A DNA stretch of 64,000 nt from JAHEJN01 sp963787285 (GCA_963787285.1 CAWBCM010000005.1:62001-126000); one strand, 5' to 3'; positions 1 through 9,169 are shown, counted from the stretch's first letter. Notes: generated from the letters alone by a model not told the origin. Program-made: numbers and translations.

Positions 1-312
1 TCGGTGCGGTCGTCGTCGAGCGCGCTGAAGGCCCTCGATCGGGGCGGGGTGGTGGCGATCAACGCGATCCATCTCGACCAGGTCCCCTCACTCGACTACG
101 CCGACCTGTGGTGGGAACGCCAGATCCGCAGCGTCGCCAACGTGACCCGCGCCGATGTGGCCGACCTCATCGAGCTGGCCGCGGCCATTCCCATCCGCAC
201 ACAGGTGGAGACACACCCCCTGGTCGATGCGAACGTCGCTCTCGATCGCCTCGCACGCGGGCAGGTGTCGGGCGCGGCGGTGTTGACCATGGAACCGACA
301 CCCACCCGCTAG
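1..312 (+). CDS. Zn-dependent alcohol dehydrogenase (MDR family), C-terminal fragment
   Basis: The 5' part lies outside the window. The remaining ~103 residues match the end of zinc-binding MDR alcohol dehydrogenases: the GGVVAINAIH segment of the cofactor domain, the LWWERQIRSVANVTR segment typical of the AdhA-like subgroup, and the closing GAAVLTMEP strand. The family oxidises alcohols or reduces aldehydes with NAD(P). The substrate cannot be judged because the catalytic zinc site is not in view. It ends 66 bases before a small DUF1918 gene on the same strand. Confidence 0.8.
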   Translation, partial: SVRSSSSALKALDRGGVVAINAIHLDQVPSLDYADLWWERQIRSVANVTRADVADLIELAAAIPIRTQVETHPLVDANVALDRLARGQVSGAAVLTMEPTPTR

Positions 313-378
313 GGGACAAGTGCCCTTGTGGGAGCCCGTCGGCTCTGCCTACCGTCGAACACGGGAGGTTCATCGGTC

Positions 379-573
379 ATGAAAGCAAAGGTCAACGACA
401 AGATCGTCATCGGCGGCCACAAGGTCGGCAGCCCACTGCGGCGGGGTCTGATCGTCGAGGTCAGAGGCGCCGACGGCGCTCCCCCGTACCTGGTGCGGTG
501 GGACAACGAACCTGGAGAGCACCTGCTGTTCCCTGGCACCGATGCGGTGCTCGAGAGCGCGTCGCACCACTGA
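379..573 (+). CDS. DUF1918 domain protein
   Basis: A 64-residue protein that matches the short actinobacterial DUF1918 family: a basic, beta-rich SH3-like fold beginning KAKVNDKIVI, with the conserved PYLVRWDNE and a C-terminal LLFPGTDA motif. The ATG at 379 is chosen over an upstream in-frame GTG because it has a purine-rich GGGAGG about 10 bases upstream and gives the usual family length. The function is unknown; family members often sit in stress-linked loci. It converges on the MscS-like gene. Confidence 0.82.
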   Translation: MKAKVNDKIVIGGHKVGSPLRRGLIVEVRGADGAPPYLVRWDNEPGEHLLFPGTDAVLESASHH

Positions 574-582
574 CGGCCCCCG

Positions 583-1440
583 TCACACCGGCGTCTCGGG
601 CACCGCCTCCTGCTCGGCGGCCTGCGTCTCGGCGAGGTGCAGAACCCGCTGCGGGTAGGGGATCGTGATGTTGGCCCCGGCAAGACTTTCGCGAATGGCG
701 ATGGCCACCTCGCTGGTGGCCCAGCGCGCCGTCAGCTCCTCGGACGGATGCCAGAACCGAGCAACCAGTCCGACACCCGAATCGTGGAAGCCGGTGACCA
801 ACACGTCGGGGGGCGGGGCGTCCTCGAGGGCTTCGACGACGCGGATCGCCTGGAGGACGGTGCGTTGGGCATGGCGAAGGTCGGCGTCATAGGAGACCTC
901 GAAGGGGAGCAGCGTCCGCCGGTACTCGTTCGCCGTCTGGTTCAGCAGCGGCTCTTCGAGCACCTTCAGGTTGGGTATGTGGACCATCTCACCGTCGAAA
1001 GTCATCATCACCACTGCCCGACCGTTGATGTCGACGACGGTGCCGGTCCTGCCGTTGCTCTGGATCTGGTCGCCCCGCCGGATCGGGCGCCGGGCGTGCA
1101 GCAGGATCGAGCCGACGAGGTTCGAGAGCGTGTGCTGCAGCGACAGGGCCAGGACCACACCACCGAGGCCGAGTGCTCCGAGAATCGGACCGACATTGAC
1201 CTCGAGCTGGCGAAGGGCGTAGACGATGGCGACCAGCACCAGGAGGGTGCCGATGAGGCGAGTGATGATCGTGGTGACGTAGTCCTGGAACCGCAGCGAT
1301 CGAGTGAGGGTCCGCAGCACCTGACGGATGGCGATGGTCACGGCGAAGGCGCCGGCGACCAGCGAGCCGGCGATCAGCCAGTCCTCCCACGTCACCGTTG
1401 CGACGACGAACGAGAGGGGAGCGACGGAATCCAGGGTCAT
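583..1440 (-). CDS. MscS-family mechanosensitive ion channel
   Basis: A 285-residue membrane protein. Three hydrophobic helices lie near residues 15-35, 60-80 and 85-115; the third is Gly/Ala-rich (LGALGLGGVVLALSLQHTLSN), the pore-lining TM3 of the MscS family. A beta domain with RRGDQIQSNGRTGTVVDING follows, typical of the cytoplasmic vestibule. The role is presumably release of solutes on hypo-osmotic shock at the inner membrane. The length matches the small MscS class (E. coli MscS is 286 residues). The gene is divergent from the DUF1269 gene, with a shared 80-base upstream region. Confidence 0.88.
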   Translation of the reverse strand: MTLDSVAPLSFVVATVTWEDWLIAGSLVAGAFAVTIAIRQVLRTLTRSLRFQDYVTTIITRLIGTLLVLVAIVYALRQLEVNVGPILGALGLGGVVLALSLQHTLSNLVGSILLHARRPIRRGDQIQSNGRTGTVVDINGRAVVMMTFDGEMVHIPNLKVLEEPLLNQTANEYRRTLLPFEVSYDADLRHAQRTVLQAIRVVEALEDAPPPDVLVTGFHDSGVGLVARFWHPSEELTARWATSEVAIAIRESLAGANITIPYPQRVLHLAETQAAEQEAVPETPV

Positions 1441-1520
1441 GGCGAGGCACGATTCGGGTCGGAGGCGAACTATCGTCGGCGCCCACCTTAGGTCCCGGCC
1501 GTTCTCGTATCCTGCACGAC

Positions 1521-2090
1521 ATGAGCGATGCCGCGAGCACCACCGAGAGCGCTACTCCCCAGACGCTCGTCGGCGTGTCCTTCGACGACGTGTTCCGGGC
1601 GCGCGAGTTCATGACGGTGGCGTCTCGGTTGAAGTCGAAGAACGAGCTCGTGCTCCACGATGTGGTGCTGATCGTCAAGGATGCCGAAGGCAAGACCGTC
1701 GTGACCGAGACCGTCGACCCGCAGGCCAAGTCCAGCGCACTGTCGGGTGCGGTGTGGGCCGGCCTGTTCGGTCTGCTGCTCGGCGGCCCGGTCGGTTGGG
1801 TTGCCGGCGCTGCAGTGGGGGCCGGAGCCGGTATCGCCGCGGCCAAGGTGATCGACCTCGGTGTGTCCGACGACTGGGTCGAATGGTTCCGCGCTGCGGT
1901 CGGCCCCGAAACTGCCACCGTGGTGTTGCTGGTCAGCGACCTCCGCATCGAGGCGTTGATCGACGAGGCCAAGCGCTTTCCCGGGTCACATCTCGTCTAT
2001 GCGAACGTCGACGAGGGGCTGCTCGGGCGTCTCGTCGAGGCCTTCGGCGACCAACGATCCGACGACGAAACCGACCCCGCCGACAGCTGA
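1521..2090 (+). CDS. DUF1269-type membrane protein
   Basis: A 189-residue protein with an N-terminal soluble part (FDDVFRAREFMTVASRLK, LHDVVLIVKD) followed near residues 75-110 by a glycine-rich double hydrophobic stretch (GLFGLLLGGPVGWVAGAAVG and onwards). This is the pattern of the DUF1269/TM_1.12 family. The ATG at 1521 is preferred to an upstream in-frame start that would overlap the divergent MscS gene. The function is unknown; it is probably a small membrane-associated protein. A CorA-type gene follows on the same strand. Confidence 0.75.
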   Translation: MSDAASTTESATPQTLVGVSFDDVFRAREFMTVASRLKSKNELVLHDVVLIVKDAEGKTVVTETVDPQAKSSALSGAVWAGLFGLLLGGPVGWVAGAAVGAGAGIAAAKVIDLGVSDDWVEWFRAAVGPETATVVLLVSDLRIEALIDEAKRFPGSHLVYANVDEGLLGRLVEAFGDQRSDDETDPADS

Positions 2091-2157
2091 CCTCGGCTCG
2101 CCCGCGCTCGCCATCCCCTCAGGCGAGTGGTCCGTGCGACATCATGACCAAGTGGAG

Positions 2158-3270
2158 ATGCGAGCACTCGCGTGCGACGGGGAGGGTCCGGCGACGCCCG
2201 TCCAGGCCAACCTGGTCGACTCGCCCGAGCCCTCCGGCCGGTGGACATGGATCGACATCGAGGTCGGTGCCGGCGACGCCGACGAGCTGGTGAGCTTCGC
2301 CGGCGGTCTCGGCCTCGACTCCCTGGCGTTGCGCGACGCTGTCGAGGACGACGATCTGCCCAAGCACGACGACTTCGGCACGTCGATACTCGTGGTACTG
2401 CACGGCCTCGGTGACGACCACCTGCGCACCGCCGAGGTCGACTGCTTCTTGACCCAACGTCGGTTGGTCACCATTCGACGCCAGCGCTCGGCCGCGGTCG
2501 ACGCGCTCTGGGATGCGATGCAACTGCGCCCGGAACTGACGACCGGCGACGCCGACCAGGTGCTCGGCCGGTTGGCCGACGTGGTGACCCGGCGGCTGCT
2601 CTCGGTCCTCGACGAGTTCGACGAACACGTCGAGATGCTCATCCGCCGGGCGCTCGAAGCCGACAGCAACACGGTCGCCGAGGTCACGGCGGCGCGAGGC
2701 CACGTCGCCGCGATCCGTCGGGTCGTTCACCCTCAGCGTGAAGTCCTCGACATCTTGCGCCGCTCGCCATCGACGCTCTTGACCGACGGAGGTAGACGCC
2801 GGTTCGCCGACGTGTTCGACGTTGCCTCCCGCGCTGCGGAGGGAGTCGATGCCGCCAGAACCGCGCTGGCCGAGACCCTCGATGCCTACCGCGGTGCCGA
2901 GGCCAGAAAGGCCACCGAGGTCACCAAGGTGCTCACCGTCTACGCGGCGATCATGTTGCCACTGTCGCTGGTGGCCGGGTTCTTCGGCATGAACTTCGCG
3001 AATCTGCCCGGCGTGCAGAACGACGACGGATGGATCATCGTGACCGCAGCGATGGGTTTCGTCGCCGTGTGTTCACTCGGCGTGTTCGTCGCCTTGGGGT
3101 GGATTCGCCGGCCGTCGGGTCGAGAAGCCGGAGCCACCCTGGGCCGAGGCATGGCCGAGGCGGCGAGAGCTCCTGTGCAGATCGTCGGAGCGGCGTTCGA
3201 GATCTCGACGATGCCCATCCGCAACGTCGCTGCGGTCCGCCGCCACCGAGGCCAGTCCGACAACGACTGA
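2158..3270 (+). CDS. corA: CorA-family Mg2+/Co2+ transporter
   Basis: A 370-residue protein with the CorA architecture: an N-terminal alpha/beta domain, a long helical stalk (about residues 150-260), then TM1 containing the signature YAAIMLPLSLVAGFFGMNF with the GMN selectivity motif, and a second helix WIIVTAAMGFVAVCSLGVFV. It forms pentameric channels for divalent cations in the inner membrane. A short tail follows TM2 and extends further than in classical CorA, with an amphipathic region (GRGMAEAARAPVQIVG). ATG 2158 is chosen; GTG 2134 is a possible alternative. Confidence 0.87.
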   Translation: MRALACDGEGPATPVQANLVDSPEPSGRWTWIDIEVGAGDADELVSFAGGLGLDSLALRDAVEDDDLPKHDDFGTSILVVLHGLGDDHLRTAEVDCFLTQRRLVTIRRQRSAAVDALWDAMQLRPELTTGDADQVLGRLADVVTRRLLSVLDEFDEHVEMLIRRALEADSNTVAEVTAARGHVAAIRRVVHPQREVLDILRRSPSTLLTDGGRRRFADVFDVASRAAEGVDAARTALAETLDAYRGAEARKATEVTKVLTVYAAIMLPLSLVAGFFGMNFANLPGVQNDDGWIIVTAAMGFVAVCSLGVFVALGWIRRPSGREAGATLGRGMAEAARAPVQIVGAAFEISTMPIRNVAAVRRHRGQSDND

Positions 3271-3276
3271 CCGTCG

Positions 3277-4317
3277 TCAGCGCACGAACCGCTGCACGGT
3301 GTCGGTCGACTGGTCGGTGACGTACACCGCACCATCGGGTCCGATGGCGACATCGACCGGCGCGCGGAACGCACCGTCACCCGCTCCCTGACCGCCGCCG
3401 ACGACGGTCCACTCCATTTCGGTCGCAGGTTCGGCCGGCAGCAGCCAGATCTCGCCTCGGTCGTAGCCGGTAGCGAGCACGGTGCCGTCCGCATCGACGG
3501 CCAGCCCCTCGGGCACCCGGAACGTTCCCGCCGGACCCGGGTTCCTCCAGATGCCCTCGGGCGAGCCGTCCGGGCCGAACCGCTGCACCCGCTGCGCTTC
3601 GTAGTCGGCCACCCAGACGTTGCCCTCGTCGTCGACCGCGATCCCCGTCGCATGAACCAATCCGCCGGGCTGATCGCCGGCTTCGCCGATCGAACGGAGG
3701 AAGGTGCCGTCGGGCCCGAATACCTGCACTCGGGGAATCTCGTCGTCGGTCACGAAGACCTCGTCGCCAACGACGGCGATGCCGATCGGTCGTCGGAACT
3801 CGCCGTCACCGTCTCCCTCGGTGCCCCATTCGGCCAGGAGGGTCCCCGTGGCATCGAATCGCTGGATCCGATGGTTGCCGTTGTCGACCACGAACACCGA
3901 GCCGTCGTCTCCGATGGCGAGCGAGCCGAAGCCGAGCGAGTCGAACCGGCCCGGTTCCGAGCCCTGGCCACCCCAGCCGCCGATCTCGTTGCCGGAATCG
4001 TCGAACACGACGACGCGATGGTTTCCCGAGTCGAAGACGTACACGTTGCCGTCGGCGTCGACGTCGACGCCGTAGGGAGCGTCGAAGGGTGTGGCCGGCA
4101 CCAGCTGCCGGTCGAAGGTCAACGACGATTCCTCCAGTGGCGGGAGCGACACCGGCGTCGGTGTCGAGGTGGCCGTCGGGACCTCGGCGGTCGGCGACGT
4201 GGGGGTCGGCTCGGCGGCGGCAACGACGGCTTCCTCACCCGAACCCGAGCCCGAGCAGGCCGAGACGGCCATGGCCAGACCAACGAGAACCGAGGCGACC
4301 GAGCGAGGGTGGACCAC
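3277..4317 (-). CDS. NHL-repeat lipoprotein
   Basis: About 346 residues. GTG 4317 gives a lipoprotein signal (VASVLVGLAMAVSACSG, lipobox-like VSAC), followed by a Thr/Pro-rich linker (PTPTSPTAEVPTATSTPTP) and a six-bladed NHL/beta-propeller made of repeats such as PYGVDVDADGNVYVFDSGNHRV and RPIGIAVVGDEVFVTDDE. NHL propellers usually bind proteins or ligands; no catalytic motif is visible. It is expected on the outer face of the membrane. A longer in-frame start at 4470 would overlap the divergent Nudix gene and is less likely. Its stop lies 6 bases from the convergent corA stop. Confidence 0.8.
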   Translation of the reverse strand: MVHPRSVASVLVGLAMAVSACSGSGSGEEAVVAAAEPTPTSPTAEVPTATSTPTPVSLPPLEESSLTFDRQLVPATPFDAPYGVDVDADGNVYVFDSGNHRVVVFDDSGNEIGGWGGQGSEPGRFDSLGFGSLAIGDDGSVFVVDNGNHRIQRFDATGTLLAEWGTEGDGDGEFRRPIGIAVVGDEVFVTDDEIPRVQVFGPDGTFLRSIGEAGDQPGGLVHATGIAVDDEGNVWVADYEAQRVQRFGPDGSPEGIWRNPGPAGTFRVPEGLAVDADGTVLATGYDRGEIWLLPAEPATEMEWTVVGGGQGAGDGAFRAPVDVAIGPDGAVYVTDQSTDTVQRFVR

Positions 4318-4358
4318 GACCCGGACGGTAGCTCGCGCGACACTCGTGCGATGATCGG

Positions 4359-4895
4359 ATGGTGTCCGCACCACCCCGCATCCGGCAGTCGGCCCGCGCC
4401 CTGCTAGTCGACCACGATCATCGCGTCCTTCTGGTGCAGTTCGCGTTCCCGGCCTCGCTCGACGCGGCACCCCACGAACCCAAGCGGCGGGTGTGGGCCA
4501 CCCCCGGTGGGGGGATCGAAGCAGGCGAGACCGCGCAGGACACGCTCCGCCGGGAGCTGCACGAGGAGCTGGGACTGCAGATCGATTCCATCGGACCCCT
4601 CGTGTGGACGCGGACCTTTCTGGTGCCGTTCCTCGACGGCAGCTTCGACGGCCAGGAGGACGCCTTCTTCTTCATGCGCACGTCGAGCTTCGAGCCCGAA
4701 CCGGCAATCGGCTGGGATCGCCTCCGAGCCGAATACGTCGCAGAGCTGCGCTGGTGGACCGTCGCAGAGCTGCGCAGCGCCCATCCGAGCACACGGTTCG
4801 CGCCGCGGCCGGCTGCCGCAGCTGTTGCCCGCCCTCCTCGCCGACGGGCCGCCCCCCTGGCCGATCGACGTCGGCGAATGACCCGCTCGCACTAG
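4359..4895 (+). CDS. Nudix hydrolase, C-terminus frameshifted
   Basis: The protein has a full Nudix box: GGGIEAGETAQDTLRRELHE followed by ELGL, matching GX5EX7REUXEEXGU. It is expected to hydrolyse a nucleoside diphosphate linked to another moiety; the substrate is unknown. After residue ~150 the reading frame becomes Ala/Arg-rich nonsense. Skipping one C near 4809 gives the normal ending RLPQLLPALLADGPPPW and a stop at 4881. A single inserted base, probably a sequence error, is therefore likely. The upstream promoter region is shared with the divergent NHL lipoprotein. Confidence 0.82.
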   Translation: MVSAPPRIRQSARALLVDHDHRVLLVQFAFPASLDAAPHEPKRRVWATPGGGIEAGETAQDTLRRELHEELGLQIDSIGPLVWTRTFLVPFLDGSFDGQEDAFFFMRTSSFEPEPAIGWDRLRAEYVAELRWWTVAELRSAHPSTRFAPRPAAAAVARPPRRRAAPLADRRRRMTRSH

Positions 4896-4921
4896 CCACC
4901 AAGAGAACGCGAAACTGACCC

Positions 4922-5731
4922 ATGGCCAAGGTGCAGCTTCTCGACCGGCGAATGCTACTGACCAACTGGGGGAGGGGTGCGGTGGCGGTCGCCATTCTCG
5001 GACCGGCTGTTGTCGCCTGCTCGAGCAACGGCGACGAGGCCGCGGTGTTGGTGCCCACCACCGCATCGACCTCCGAACCCCCGGCCGAACCGACCGAGGA
5101 CCAGTCGGCGGCCGAGGACGAGCCGGCGGCCGCCGACGCACCGACCCTTCGCTGGGAGCGGGTCAACTTCGAGTTCGTCTCCGCCTATGTCCTGGCGCGC
5201 GGCGATCAGGTCGCCATCGTCGACACCGGTACGGCCGGAAACGCCGATCGCATCGAGGCCGCGCTCACCGCCCTCGACGCGGGATGGGGCGACGTCGACC
5301 ATGTGATCCTCACCCACCTCCACGGCGATCATGTGGGCGGCCTCCCCGCCGTGCTCGACGCTGCACCCACGGCCCAGGCCTATGCCGGCGAGGCCGACGT
5401 CGCCGGAATCACCTCGCCTCGGCCGCTGGTGCCGGTCAACGACGGCGACGAGGTGTTCGGGCTCGAGGTGATTGCCACCCCGGGCCACACCCCCGGCCAC
5501 ATTGCGGTCATCGACGAGACCGCCGGCCTGCTGGTCGCCGGTGATGCGCTCAACGAGTCGGATGGCAGGGTGAGCGGGGCGAACCCGCAGTTCTCCTCCG
5601 ACATGGTTGCCGCCGCCGAGTCGGTCCGCGTGCTCGCCGCGTGGCGCTTCGACACCCTCGTCGTCGGCCACGGTGAGCCGATCGTGGGGGATGCCTCCGA
5701 GCTGGTTGCCGAGGTGGCTGGTCGGCGCTGA
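4922..5731 (+). CDS. Exported MBL-fold metallo-hydrolase
   Basis: A 269-residue protein. An N-terminal hydrophobic segment ends in AVVACSSN, a lipoprotein or Tat-like signal after basic residues, and is followed by an acidic Ala/Glu/Pro linker. The metallo-beta-lactamase core starts near residue 75, with the metal motif HLHGDHVGG (near 128-136), the second-site TPGHTPGH, the bridging GDAL and a late VVGHGE. This predicts a two-metal hydrolase acting outside the membrane; the substrate is unknown. It lies in line with the downstream alpha/beta hydrolase, 37 bases apart. Confidence 0.85.
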   Translation: MAKVQLLDRRMLLTNWGRGAVAVAILGPAVVACSSNGDEAAVLVPTTASTSEPPAEPTEDQSAAEDEPAAADAPTLRWERVNFEFVSAYVLARGDQVAIVDTGTAGNADRIEAALTALDAGWGDVDHVILTHLHGDHVGGLPAVLDAAPTAQAYAGEADVAGITSPRPLVPVNDGDEVFGLEVIATPGHTPGHIAVIDETAGLLVAGDALNESDGRVSGANPQFSSDMVAAAESVRVLAAWRFDTLVVGHGEPIVGDASELVAEVAGRR

Positions 5732-5768
5732 GCCACCTACTCTCTGCGCAACTGACGAGGGGGACGCG

Positions 5769-6482
5769 ATGAGCACATACGTACTGGTGCACGGCGCATG
5801 GCACGGAGCCTGGTGCTGGGACAGGGTCGCGCCACTGCTGCGCGACGGCGGACACGCGGTGCTCGTTCCCGACCTGCCCGGACACGGCGACGACCTCACG
5901 CCCGTCGAGGAGGTCACCCTCGATGCCTACGCCAACCGGGTGGCCGAGTACATCGACGCCGCGGCCGAACCCGTGATCCTGGTCGGTCACTCGATGGGCG
6001 GCATCGTCGTGACCCAGGCGGCCGAGCTGCGGTCCGACGCCGTCGCAACGCTCGTGTACCTCACCGGCTTCCTACCCGGCAACGGCGAGAGCCTGCTCGA
6101 CCTCGCCCCCGACGATGCCGGCACCCTCGTGCTGCCCAACCTCGTCACGTCCGAGGACGGCGTGTCGGCCACGGTCGCGCCCGACTTCTTGAAGCCGGCG
6201 TTCTACGCCGACTGCTCCGACGAGGATGTGGCGTGGGCGACCGAGCACCTCGTCCCCCAGGCTCTCGCTCCGCTGGCCACTCCCGTGGCGACCACCGACG
6301 AGGGATGGGGATCGGTGCCCCGCATCTACTTCGAGTGCACCGAGGATCAGGCCATTTCGATCACACGCCAGCGCGAGATGTACACCCGCCACCCGGTCGA
6401 GTCGGTCGTGTCCTTCGAGACCAGCCACTCGCCGTTCCTGTCCCAGCCGGTCGCGCTCGCCAACGCCCTGCTGCGCATCTGA
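5769..6482 (+). CDS. Alpha/beta hydrolase (esterase / hydroxynitrile lyase-like)
   Basis: A 237-residue alpha/beta hydrolase beginning with the HG oxyanion motif (YVLVHGAWHGAWCW), typical of the plant methyl-esterase and hydroxynitrile-lyase subgroup. The nucleophile elbow GHSMGG places Ser at ~75; the acid is probably the Asp in ECTEDQAI and the base the His in TSHSPF near residue 222. It is a predicted cytosolic esterase with a small-molecule substrate not evident from the context. The ATG at 5769 follows a GAGGGGGAC ribosome site. It converges on the PAP2 gene. Confidence 0.87.
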   Translation: MSTYVLVHGAWHGAWCWDRVAPLLRDGGHAVLVPDLPGHGDDLTPVEEVTLDAYANRVAEYIDAAAEPVILVGHSMGGIVVTQAAELRSDAVATLVYLTGFLPGNGESLLDLAPDDAGTLVLPNLVTSEDGVSATVAPDFLKPAFYADCSDEDVAWATEHLVPQALAPLATPVATTDEGWGSVPRIYFECTEDQAISITRQREMYTRHPVESVVSFETSHSPFLSQPVALANALLRI

Positions 6483-6492
6483 CCGGATCGGT

Positions 6493-7506
6493 TCAGTCCA
6501 TCGACGCGTTCTGCGGGAGGTTGCGTTCGCCTCGCCGCCTCGCCACGGCCGTGACGCGTGTGACGATCCACCGGGCGGCGAAGAAGCCACCGACTGCGTA
6601 GACCGATCCGATCACCTCGTCGATCAGGTAGTGCTCGCCCAGGTACACCGTGCTGAAGTAGATCGCAGCCGGGTACAGGAGCGACACGATGCCCCAACGG
6701 CGACCGAAGGCCATGAACACGAACATGGCGAGCAGCGTGGCGTACGCCGCGTGCAGCGATGGCACCGCGGCCACCGGATTGGGGGAGAGCTTGTCGTAGA
6801 GCGTCGGCACCGATCGCAGGCCGAGGTGCGACCAGGCCTCGGCCGACAGATGGACGAACCCGTCGGTGTAGCCCTCGTCGCGGGCCAGCCACGGTGGTGC
6901 GGCGGGGAACGCGACGAAGGTGAGGAAGCCGGCGAAGGAGGTCACCACGATGCTGGTCACGTAGTTCCAGTAGTGCTGGGGTCGCCTCCGCCAGATCAGG
7001 AACGCGAGCGCGAAGGGCACCACGAAGTGCAGCATGTACACGCCGTACATCGCCACCTCGAACGCGCCGGCGTCGCCGTCGTAGAACCAGTTCTGGAGAC
7101 GGGTCGTCGGCAGCTGCCCGCCGAAGAGCACCTCGTCGGCCCGGATCAGCCCCGAGAACTCCACCCGGCTGTTGAGGTCGTCGGCCACCCCTCGGAACGA
7201 CTCGTACACGAACAGCAGGGCAATGAACGGGGCGAATCGCACGATTCCGTCGCGGGTGGCGCCGACGGCGACGAATCCGAAGAAGAGGAGCACGAAGAGC
7301 TTGTCGGGGGTGGGCCACGAGGGCACCATCGAGAACCAGATGAGCCACGCGATCGCACCAACGGTGCCGAGCAGGCGACCGTGCTTGGCGAAGAACCCGG
7401 GGATCGCCTCGCTCCGGTCGTCGACGGGAGCCTCGCTGCGGTCGAGCAGGTCGGCCGTAACCGCGCGATCGTCCCGGGTCAGCTCGACGATCTCCATCGC
7501 TGTCAA
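6493..7506 (-). CDS. PAP2-superfamily membrane phosphatase / inositol phosphotransferase-like
   Basis: A 337-residue polytopic membrane protein with PAP2 signature elements VPSLHAAYATLLAMF (SxxHA) and STVYLGEHYLIDEVIG (GxHYxxD), the phosphate-binding and catalytic histidine motifs. An N-terminal extension with several helices resembles the AUR1-like group that transfers inositol phosphate or removes lipid phosphate. A lipid-phosphate reaction at the membrane is likely. Two starts lie 9 bases apart (7506 or 7497). The gene precedes and may share a unit with no downstream gene; the next minus-strand gene lies upstream. Confidence 0.83.
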   Translation of the reverse strand: MTAMEIVELTRDDRAVTADLLDRSEAPVDDRSEAIPGFFAKHGRLLGTVGAIAWLIWFSMVPSWPTPDKLFVLLFFGFVAVGATRDGIVRFAPFIALLFVYESFRGVADDLNSRVEFSGLIRADEVLFGGQLPTTRLQNWFYDGDAGAFEVAMYGVYMLHFVVPFALAFLIWRRRPQHYWNYVTSIVVTSFAGFLTFVAFPAAPPWLARDEGYTDGFVHLSAEAWSHLGLRSVPTLYDKLSPNPVAAVPSLHAAYATLLAMFVFMAFGRRWGIVSLLYPAAIYFSTVYLGEHYLIDEVIGSVYAVGGFFAARWIVTRVTAVARRRGERNLPQNASMD

Positions 7507-7537
7507 TCGGCTCCGGACCAGGGTTCTTTAGGGCAGT

Positions 7538-9076
7538 TCATCGTCCATCGAGCCGGAACAACAGGACTTCACGATCGAGATCGGGAGCCGGCTGCTCGGT
7601 GTAGCCGCGAGCAGCCATCCGATCGCGAACCAGCTCGGTGTAGTCGCGCTCGGGTCGGGTCAGATTCCCGACCATCACCACGACCGTGGCGCCCGAGGCT
7701 CGCTGGTCGAGCACTGCGTCGAGGTACTCGGGCCCCCACGTGCTCGATGCATGGGGGAGCCCAAAGCTCGGTGCATCGATCGGATGCGCGGCCTCCACCG
7801 GATTGACCCACATCAGCGAGGGAGCGTCCTCGAAGACCCACTCGCCGCCCTCGTCGACGAAGAAGTCCCGATCCTTGCCCATCACGTGCATCGGTTCGAG
7901 CACCACCACCGTGGACGCCGGGTCGGTGTTCGCGTTCACCCAGTCGACCGCCATCTCCCAGCTCGCCGACTCGTCCACCTGATCGACCCACGTCGGCGCC
8001 ACGGCGACGAAGGCCGCGGCCACGGCGAGCGTTGCGGCCATCGGGCGTTGGAGGCGACTGATCCCGGCCGCCACCAGTAGCGAGGCGGCGGGCAGTGTCC
8101 AGATCAGGTAGCGCGGCAGGTAAACATCGGCGTTGGCGAATCGGGCCAGGAGAAACGGGACCAGGACGCCGGCGACGGTCCAGACGGCCAGCCCGCGGAC
8201 CTGCCACGGCCCGAGCCCCGGACGTGATCGCGGGAAACCGCCCACGACCAGGGCAACCAGGCCGGCGAGGAGCACGGCCCCGGGGAAGAGGAACTGGATC
8301 TGGCCGTTCCACGGCGCCGCCAGCTCGGTGTCGAATCGGGTCGCATTGGAGGCGTTGACGACCAGCTGCGGCAGCAAAGGCACCAGCACCAGGCCGCCGA
8401 CCAGCATCGCCCCGAACACCTTGGATGGCGTGAGCGTGCGCTTCCTCAGGCCCACGCCGATCAGGTAGGGGAAGGCGAGTAGCCCGAAGGACGTCAGGAG
8501 ATGGAGGTTCAGCGCGAGCCCGGCCGAGACCGCGGCGATGGTGCCGTTGCGACGCGAGCCGTCGTTCACCCAGCGAATCAGGTAGGCGTTGGCAACGGTC
8601 GTCGCGAGGAGCGCCAGGCCGTAGGGCCGGGCGTCGGTGGCCGCCGAGAGAACCGTCGCATGAACGGTGAGGAGGGCCACGGCGACCCAGGCGGTACGGC
8701 GGCCGTCGAGCTCCTCGGCCAACCGGAACAAGACGACGAGGGTCAGGATGCAAGCCAGGAGCGACGGGATCCGCATGGAGAACACGCTGTGGCCCGCCAC
8801 GGTGGTCCAGGTCCACATGAGCACGCCGTACAACGGCCCGTTCGACTCGAATTCGAAGTGGCGGGCGAGCATGTCGGGTAGCGAGCCCTCCACCTCCCAG
8901 AGCGTGGTGATCTCGTCGACCCATGGTGGCCGCACCAGTCTGGCGGTGGCGATCGCTGCGAAAATGGCCACCGTGGTGAACGCGACCGGCTCGAGGAAAT
9001 ACCTCGGCGGCGACGTCTCGTCGACCCGTGGCGCGGGCGTCGGCGGGCGCGGCGCGGGATCCAGGGTGGCCGTCAT
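7538..9076 (-). CDS. GT39-type membrane glycosyltransferase
   Basis: About 512 residues with 10-12 hydrophobic helices. The first periplasmic loop holds the acidic pair VDEITTLW that defines the GT-C/GT39 (PMT, ArnT-like) fold, and a soluble C-terminal domain follows. Such enzymes move sugar from a polyprenyl carrier to protein or lipid on the outer face of the membrane. ATG 9076 is chosen because upstream in-frame sequence is antisense to prfC. It is divergent from prfC and followed by the PAP2 gene 31 bases downstream, suggesting an envelope lipid/glycan pair. Confidence 0.82.
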   Translation of the reverse strand: MTATLDPAPRPPTPAPRVDETSPPRYFLEPVAFTTVAIFAAIATARLVRPPWVDEITTLWEVEGSLPDMLARHFEFESNGPLYGVLMWTWTTVAGHSVFSMRIPSLLACILTLVVLFRLAEELDGRRTAWVAVALLTVHATVLSAATDARPYGLALLATTVANAYLIRWVNDGSRRNGTIAAVSAGLALNLHLLTSFGLLAFPYLIGVGLRKRTLTPSKVFGAMLVGGLVLVPLLPQLVVNASNATRFDTELAAPWNGQIQFLFPGAVLLAGLVALVVGGFPRSRPGLGPWQVRGLAVWTVAGVLVPFLLARFANADVYLPRYLIWTLPAASLLVAAGISRLQRPMAATLAVAAAFVAVAPTWVDQVDESASWEMAVDWVNANTDPASTVVVLEPMHVMGKDRDFFVDEGGEWVFEDAPSLMWVNPVEAAHPIDAPSFGLPHASSTWGPEYLDAVLDQRASGATVVVMVGNLTRPERDYTELVRDRMAARGYTEQPAPDLDREVLLFRLDGR

Positions 9077-9169
9077 GGGGAATCCGGTCGGCCGCGTGGT
9101 CACGGAGTTGAGCGGTCGAATCGCGGGTGCGCCCTCGTAGGATTGATGGTTCGCTACTCCGGATGCCGT

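Noticed and set aside
3277..4470. Longer start for the NHL lipoprotein at 4470
   Set aside because: It would overlap the divergent Nudix gene and push the signal peptide away from the N-terminus.
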